This document shows, piece after piece, positions 59,484 through 64,000 of a stretch of DNA of 64,000 bases. Location of the stretch: NCBI RefSeq assembly GCF_030068605.1, contig NZ_JASJOU010000003.1:434001-498000 (forward strand), read 5' to 3'. The DNA is from Xanthocytophaga agilis (GTDB lineage Bacteria > Bacteroidota > Bacteroidia > Cytophagales > 172606-1). Within the stretch, counting starts at the first letter, position 1. Every line of letters starts with the position of its first letter. Both the position numbers and the translations under genes were made by a program. A model generated the notes under the pieces. The model ran no database searches, was not told the origin of the DNA, and worked only from the letters and a program-made list of their open reading frames with translations.

Positions 59484-62303
59484 ATGAACCCAGAGGTAGA
59501 ATTACAAAAGAAGATTGTAGCACTTGAACAGCAACTGGAAAAGGCAAAACGGGAAAAGAAAGGGCTGGAAAAGGAGCTGGAGGGTAAAAATTACTTTTTA
59601 AAACTCTTTCAGGAACAATTGAAAGAAGTAGATCGTCTTATGGAGGAAAAAGTAGATAAGCGAACCCTGCATTTACAATCCTATGCCAATCTTGTTCTTG
59701 AAAAACCCGATCCTGTCTTCCGTATCTCATTTGTAGGAAAGCTTCTTTTTTGTAATGAAGCCATTACGAAAATTGGGCAGGAAATCACAATGTATACCCA
59801 TAAACTTAACTTTGACACCTTTCTTCAGAAAATAGCAGAACTCGTAGAAGCTCAACAAACCAATGTTGAAATAGAAGTTAAGACCCAAAATGCGTATTAC
59901 TCATTTGTATGTGTTCCGATTTTTAAGGAGAACTATATCAATATTTATGGCAGAGATATTACTACCCGAAAGAAAGTAGAGCAGGAATTAAATAATACCG
60001 CCAATCGCCTTACTACTCTGATAACCAATATACGTAGTGGTATTCTGGTAGAAGATAATAATCGAAAAATAGTACTTACCAATCAGTTATATTGTGATTA
60101 TTTCAATATACCTATCGCAGCCGAACAGCTAGTAGGAGCAGATTGTAGTAATTCTGCTCAGCAATCCAAACATCTTTTCAAAGACCCGGAAGGTTTTGCT
60201 CTCCGTGTAGATCAACTTCTTCAAGATCGACAAGTGGTATTACATGAAGAGGTAGCAATGGCTGATGGACGATTCTTTGAACGCGACTTTATTCCCATTT
60301 TTGATGGATTCGACTATGTAGGTCACTTATGGAAATACGAAGACATTACAGAGCGTAAAAAAAATCAATTCCTGTTGCAGCGTAGTGAGGAAAAATATCG
60401 TCAGATCATTGAGAACATGAATCTGGGTCTGATGGAAGTAGATATTAATGCCATTATCCAATACTCTAATCTGAGCTTTTGCAATATGCTTGGTTATACC
60501 CAGGAAGAAGTAACTGGAAAACATGCCGGTCATATACTTGCACCAGGACTTACAAAAGAGAAGGAAGAGGAGATTCGGACAAAAAGACTGACAGGAGTCT
60601 CTGACATCTACGAAATGGAGGTACATACCAAAGAAGGAGAGCCTTTGTGGTTACTTGGAAGTGGAGGTCCTTTGTATGATAGTCAGAAACAAGTTGTTGG
60701 AACAACAGGCATTTTTCTGGACATCACCAAGCAAAAAAGAATGGAAGCCGATCTGCGGGAAGCAATAAGCAAAGCAGAAGAATCTTCCAGAGCCAAAGAG
60801 ATCTTTCTGGCCAATATGAGTCATGAGATTCGTACTCCAATGAATGCGATTCTGGGTATGAGCCGACTCTTGCATAAAACATCTTTGAACGAACAACAGA
60901 TTTCCTTTCTGAAAGCCATTACGACATCGGCTGAAAACCTGCTTGTTATCATCAACGACATTCTGGACTTTTCCAAAATTGAAGCAGGTAAGATGCAAGT
61001 GGAACATGTTGGTTTTGAGATCCAGGAAACTCTCCGGCAAGTAGTAGAAGTATTATCCTATAAAGCTGAAGAAAAAGGATTATTGCTTAAAATTCACATC
61101 CATCCCAAAGTAGCAGCTGTCTTACGTGGTGATCCTTATCGATTAAATCAGATTTTCTTAAATCTGGTAGGAAATGCAGTAAAGTTTACCAATGAAGGAC
61201 ATATTGATATCCATGCTGACGTAAAATTTGAAACACCTCAGATGCAGGTTATCGAATTTAAGGTAACGGATACCGGGATCGGAATTGATATGGAAAAGAT
61301 GGCGCATATCTTTGATAGCTTTACCCAAGCAGATAATAGCATCACCCGGAAATTTGGAGGCACAGGGTTGGGACTTAGTATCAGTAAACGCCTTATTGAA
61401 CTAATGGGGGGCTCTATGGAAGTAATCAGTGAGAAAGATAAAGGAACTAACATGACCTTTACATTGGGTTTTGATATAGGTAACTCCTCAGATATAGTAA
61501 AAAATGATATTCCCCAAAATGACCAGTATATACTAAAAGGCAGTAAAATACTACTTGTGGAAGACAATGAATTTAATCGTTTTCTGGCGACAACAATTCT
61601 AACTAACTATGGAGCTATAGTTACAGAAGCTATAAATGGTGCTGAAGCAGTAAGAATATGTGGTTTGCACAACTTTGATCTTATATTAATGGATATTCAG
61701 ATGCCGGAAATGAATGGATACGAGGCAACAGAATATATCCGGAAATCGCTTCAGAAAACCTTACCTATTATTGCCCTGACATCTAATGCAATTAAAGGTG
61801 AAAAGGAAAAATGTTTAAGTCTGGGAATGAATGACTATATGTCAAAACCTTTTGAGGAAAAAACATTTATACTCTGTTGCGCCTCCTGGCTAGACAAAAA
61901 ATATGAAAATCTAAAAAAAGAGAACTTTCTCAATATAACACAAACTCCTTATCAGAAGCTCTATAATCTTTCTATTTTAAAAGAGTTTAGCAGAGGAGAT
62001 CAAAGTTTTGTCCAAAAGATGGTTAACATTTTTCAGGATACGTCTACAGAAGCACTCGTACAGCTTAGAGAATATCAGCAATCCGAAAACTGGACAGCAA
62101 TAGGGTCATTGGCACATAAGATGAAAGCCAGTATTGATAATATGGGTATTCAATCTCTCAGGGAAGAGATTCGTGAGATAGAAGCACTTGGCAAAGGAGA
62201 CATCCAACAACTGGATATTGATCGGCTAAATGAGCTGATTAATTATGTAGAAGAGGTAATCAAGCAGGTGCTGCTGTCCTTAAAGGAAGAGGAATTGGTT
62301 TAG
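59484..62303 (+). CDS. Soluble PAS-hybrid histidine kinase with HPt, paralogue
   Basis: 939 aa with the same architecture as the preceding gene: coiled coil (about 5-65), three PAS-like domains (GLMEVDINAIIQYSNLSFCNMLGYTQEEV in the third), HisKA with His447, HATPase_c (LNLVGNAVKFTN, GTGLGLSISKRL), receiver (LVEDNEFNRFLATTIL, LMDIQMPEMNGYEA, MSKPFEEKT), and HPt (LAHKMKASIDNMG). PAS domains have diverged more than the kinase core, so the two probably sense different cues and share downstream partners. The HisKA segment is almost identical at DNA level to the first gene. A hairpin follows the stop. Confidence 0.95.
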   Translation: MNPEVELQKKIVALEQQLEKAKREKKGLEKELEGKNYFLKLFQEQLKEVDRLMEEKVDKRTLHLQSYANLVLEKPDPVFRISFVGKLLFCNEAITKIGQEITMYTHKLNFDTFLQKIAELVEAQQTNVEIEVKTQNAYYSFVCVPIFKENYINIYGRDITTRKKVEQELNNTANRLTTLITNIRSGILVEDNNRKIVLTNQLYCDYFNIPIAAEQLVGADCSNSAQQSKHLFKDPEGFALRVDQLLQDRQVVLHEEVAMADGRFFERDFIPIFDGFDYVGHLWKYEDITERKKNQFLLQRSEEKYRQIIENMNLGLMEVDINAIIQYSNLSFCNMLGYTQEEVTGKHAGHILAPGLTKEKEEEIRTKRLTGVSDIYEMEVHTKEGEPLWLLGSGGPLYDSQKQVVGTTGIFLDITKQKRMEADLREAISKAEESSRAKEIFLANMSHEIRTPMNAILGMSRLLHKTSLNEQQISFLKAITTSAENLLVIINDILDFSKIEAGKMQVEHVGFEIQETLRQVVEVLSYKAEEKGLLLKIHIHPKVAAVLRGDPYRLNQIFLNLVGNAVKFTNEGHIDIHADVKFETPQMQVIEFKVTDTGIGIDMEKMAHIFDSFTQADNSITRKFGGTGLGLSISKRLIELMGGSMEVISEKDKGTNMTFTLGFDIGNSSDIVKNDIPQNDQYILKGSKILLVEDNEFNRFLATTILTNYGAIVTEAINGAEAVRICGLHNFDLILMDIQMPEMNGYEATEYIRKSLQKTLPIIALTSNAIKGEKEKCLSLGMNDYMSKPFEEKTFILCCASWLDKKYENLKKENFLNITQTPYQKLYNLSILKEFSRGDQSFVQKMVNIFQDTSTEALVQLREYQQSENWTAIGSLAHKMKASIDNMGIQSLREEIREIEALGKGDIQQLDIDRLNELINYVEEVIKQVLLSLKEEELV
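60792..60997 (+). repeat. 206-bp near-identical repeat, copy 2 (HisKA region)
   Basis: Second copy of the segment at 57868-58073, with one substitution. Synonymous positions are also identical across 68 codons, unlike the rest of the paralogues. Confidence 0.9.
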
Positions 62304-62320
62304 AGGTTGTTATAAAAACT

Positions 62321-62354
62321 CTGCGACCAACCTGTTAGTACAGGCTGGTCGCAG
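62321..62354. terminator. Hairpin between convergent kinase and DUF4136 genes
   Basis: 15-bp stem (62321-62335 / 62340-62354, one G-U-type mismatch) with a 4-nt loop, 18 bp after the kinase stop and 3 bp before the DUF4136 stop. No long T tract, but the position and stability suggest a bidirectional terminator. Confidence 0.65.
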
Positions 62355-62357
62355 AAA

Positions 62358-62921
62358 TTACTTGGGATTGGAACGGTTCATTGCCAGTCTTTCTTTTGCC
62401 GGATACTGTTCCATAATGCGATATACGGCATTTCGGATAGCTGCGTCCATATTCTTTTCTTTACGCTGAGCAGTGAACTGCCCGCTGGCCCATCCCTGCC
62501 ATATCATCTGCCGGTTCTGCTTATCCCATACACCTATAATGATCCGGTTCTCTTCATAGGTACGGGACGAAATATTGTTGGGTTGCCCCCACCATCCCCA
62601 CATAGGGCTTGCCATATTGGATTGTATCTGCTGGCGGTCTTTAGAATCTGTCTGAAATCGTACCATCAAGTCAGCATCCGCATCATTTCGAACATACCCA
62701 CGGGCATTCATCTCGTTTTCTACAGCCTCAACAATACGACGTCGGTTCAGTTCACTTCCCATAATAGGATCATTACCAATTACCGGAGGACTTTCAATGG
62801 TATAGGTAGTATAACGCCTGAAATTTGCCTGACGATCATAATCAGAACGAACAGAAAGTGAAGCACAGCTGCTTACACTAATAAGCACAACAATCCACAA
62901 GCAATTTACTGCAGTTTTCAT
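62358..62921 (-). CDS. DUF4136 lipoprotein
   Basis: 187 aa. Signal peptide with lipobox SVSSC (Cys19). The mature part matches DUF4136: SVRSDYDRQANFRRYTTYTIE at the start, RIVEAVENEMNARGYVRNDADADLMVRF in the middle, and IIIGVWDKQNRQMIWQGWASG near the end. DUF4136 proteins are outer-membrane-associated lipoproteins of unknown function with an ABC-associated (TolB-N-like) fold. Appears to be a single gene. Confidence 0.92.
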   Translation of the reverse strand: MKTAVNCLWIVVLISVSSCASLSVRSDYDRQANFRRYTTYTIESPPVIGNDPIMGSELNRRRIVEAVENEMNARGYVRNDADADLMVRFQTDSKDRQQIQSNMASPMWGWWGQPNNISSRTYEENRIIIGVWDKQNRQMIWQGWASGQFTAQRKEKNMDAAIRNAVYRIMEQYPAKERLAMNRSNPK

Positions 62922-63144
62922 CTTACGGTAGCATTTAATGTGAAACCAAATTCATTCCACACATTGGAATGTGTATACGTGCTACATCTGGATAGTTAAT
63001 GGTAAGTTATAACAGAAAGTAAAAGTAGGACTTGCTATAGGATCTGAGATTAGGGCTATTGCGTGTATGACAATAGTATGTCAGGAAACTACTATTCAAA
63101 CGCCAAAAAAATCCAATTCGTATATAAAACAGATCCACATAAAA

Positions 63145-63177
63145 TAAAAAAACCTTGTCTATTATCTGACAAGGCTT
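63145..63177 (-). terminator. Intrinsic terminator after DUF1573 gene
   Basis: Perfect stem ccttgtc (63153-63159) / gacaagg (63168-63174), 8-nt loop, with a run of A residues to the left that becomes the U tract in the minus-strand transcript. Confidence 0.85.
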
Positions 63178-63198
63178 TCATAACTATTTCTTTTTCAA

Positions 63199-63966
63199 CT
63201 AGAAAGGAACAGCACGTTTCTGTTCTCGTAATAGATTTTGTTGTGCCAGACTTTCTACAACGGTTGCCTGCAGCATAATCACCCGGGTAGGGTTATTCAG
63301 ATCATTTGTAGTTATAGTTACCCGTTCGTTTTGTTGATTTAGTGTACGAGGAGCATAACGCAATTCCAGAGTTCCCTTCTCTCCAGATTTTATACCTGAA
63401 GCTGGTCCTTTAAAAGTTACACAACCACATGTGCTGGCTACATTCTTAATGTATAAATCTGTTTTGCCTGTATTAGTAAATGTAAATGACTTAACTACAG
63501 TTTGTGCTTTCTCAATCTTTCCAAAGTTATGTCCTTCTGTTTCCAGTTTCATCACTGGTGAATTGGCTAGTTCTTCAGGACTTGCTTTTGGTTTAGGAAC
63601 TACTGTTCCTTTGATAGTTAATACCAGTGAGGCATTGCTGGCATTACTGGTCACTGTGATCGTTTTGGTAAAAGCACCTGGCCGGCCATTACTATTATAG
63701 GAAGCAGATATCTTTCCTTTTTTTCCAGGCAACACAGGTTCATGTGTCCAGAATGGAGTGGTACAACCGCAGGAAGCAGTTACATTGGAAATTATAATAG
63801 GTGCATTGCCATCATTGGTGAACTCAAAATCATGGGTAGCAACTTTGCCTTCTGTTACAGTGCTGAAATCATGTACTTCTTTCACAAACTTTATAATGCC
63901 TTGAGCCTGTGTTTTTAGCAGAACAGAAACAAAGAGAATAAATAAAGTTAAAAATTTTACCTTCAT
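63199..63966 (-). CDS. Secreted DUF1573 protein, two ASH-like domains
   Basis: 255 aa with a signal peptide (MKVKFLTLFILFVSVLLKTQAQ). Two DUF1573 immunoglobulin-like units: residues about 25-125 (VHDFSTVTEGKVATHDFEFTNDGNAPIIISNVTASCGCTTPFW) and about 140-240 (GHNFGKIEKAQTVVKSFTFTNTGKTDLYIKNVASTCGCVTF). Each has the SCGC or TCGC signature. Such proteins are abundant in Bacteroidota, exported, and of unknown function; the fold is shared with ASH/MSP domains. Terminator follows directly. Confidence 0.93.
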   Translation of the reverse strand: MKVKFLTLFILFVSVLLKTQAQGIIKFVKEVHDFSTVTEGKVATHDFEFTNDGNAPIIISNVTASCGCTTPFWTHEPVLPGKKGKISASYNSNGRPGAFTKTITVTSNASNASLVLTIKGTVVPKPKASPEELANSPVMKLETEGHNFGKIEKAQTVVKSFTFTNTGKTDLYIKNVASTCGCVTFKGPASGIKSGEKGTLELRYAPRTLNQQNERVTITTNDLNNPTRVIMLQATVVESLAQQNLLREQKRAVPF

Positions 63967-64000
63967 AATCCTATACGATTAAATATTTGGATAATTCTGT

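Noticed and set aside
60651-61040. 129-codon minus-strand frame with a twin at 57859-58083
   Set aside because: These are antisense shadows of the duplicated HisKA block; they look alike only because the sense DNA is nearly identical.
1-64000. CRISPR arrays, tRNA/rRNA genes, transposases or integrases
   Set aside because: No regularly spaced repeats, no cloverleaf or rRNA segments, and no recombinase proteins were recognised.

Overview
The window is one contiguous stretch of an AT-rich bacterial chromosome (roughly 40% G+C by eye) and looks like Bacteroidota, most likely order Cytophagales. The reasons are the gene families: a LruC-domain lipoprotein, a BNR_4 secreted propeller, DUF1573 and DUF4136 proteins, LytTR and LuxR two-component pairs with LytS- and NarX-like kinases, and a CheB/CheR module joined to a CHASE3-GAF multi-receiver hybrid kinase. 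Shine-Dalgarno sequences are weak, and one promoter fits the Bacteroidota TTG / TAnnTTTG pattern. The genus assignment is inference. I see no rRNA, tRNA, CRISPR array, transposase or integrase.

Layout. 1-2786 (minus): start of a chemotaxis operon (MCP, STAS, two CheY-like receivers, the last cut by the window edge). 3633-11243: a Nudix-family repressor-like gene divergent from a catabolic operon (secreted type B carboxylesterase, secreted Abhydrolase_10 protein, CitMHS carboxylate symporter, AtuA N-domain protein, separate AtuA ferredoxin-fold protein). 11245-15592 (minus): an OmpR/HAMP two-component pair, a secreted repeat protein and a BNR_4 propeller protein. 16219-17496: NhaD antiporter, preceded by a 172-bp element with perfect 18-bp inverted ends. 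17837-25297 (minus): small protein, CheB, CheR, single receiver, 1213-aa hybrid kinase and a REC-PAS kinase. 25851-28925 (plus): LiaF-like, DUF4288, LytS/LytTR. 29623-31868 (plus): CNNM/CorC protein and an exported intradiol dioxygenase-like protein. 31996-36835: LuxR regulator and TPR kinase pair, CGNR regulator and a lipoprotein gene, with a shared palindrome beside them. 36939-40838 (minus): two ferritin-like proteins and a LruC lipoprotein. 40881-55565 (minus): a 14-gene exopolysaccharide cluster of Wzx/Wzy type. 56557-62303 (plus): two tandem paralogous soluble hybrid kinases. 62358-63966 (minus): DUF4136 lipoprotein and DUF1573 protein.

How it fits together. The region is dominated by signal transduction: about 20 two-component or chemotaxis proteins, interleaved with surface functions (EPS, lipoproteins, polysaccharide-binding or degrading propeller). 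The EPS cluster has a polyprenyl-phosphate sugar transferase, Wzz/Wzc-like co-polymerase, flippase, polymerase, five glycosyltransferases, two acyltransferases and a short TolC-like outer-membrane component, with a receiver-only regulator as first gene. The two large kinases just upstream in divergent orientation may feed phosphate to that receiver, but this is inference. The best candidate for an undescribed system is the Nudix-regulated esterase/Abhydrolase_10/CitMHS/AtuA operon, which reads as extracytoplasmic hydrolysis of an ester, import of the released carboxylate and its further metabolism.
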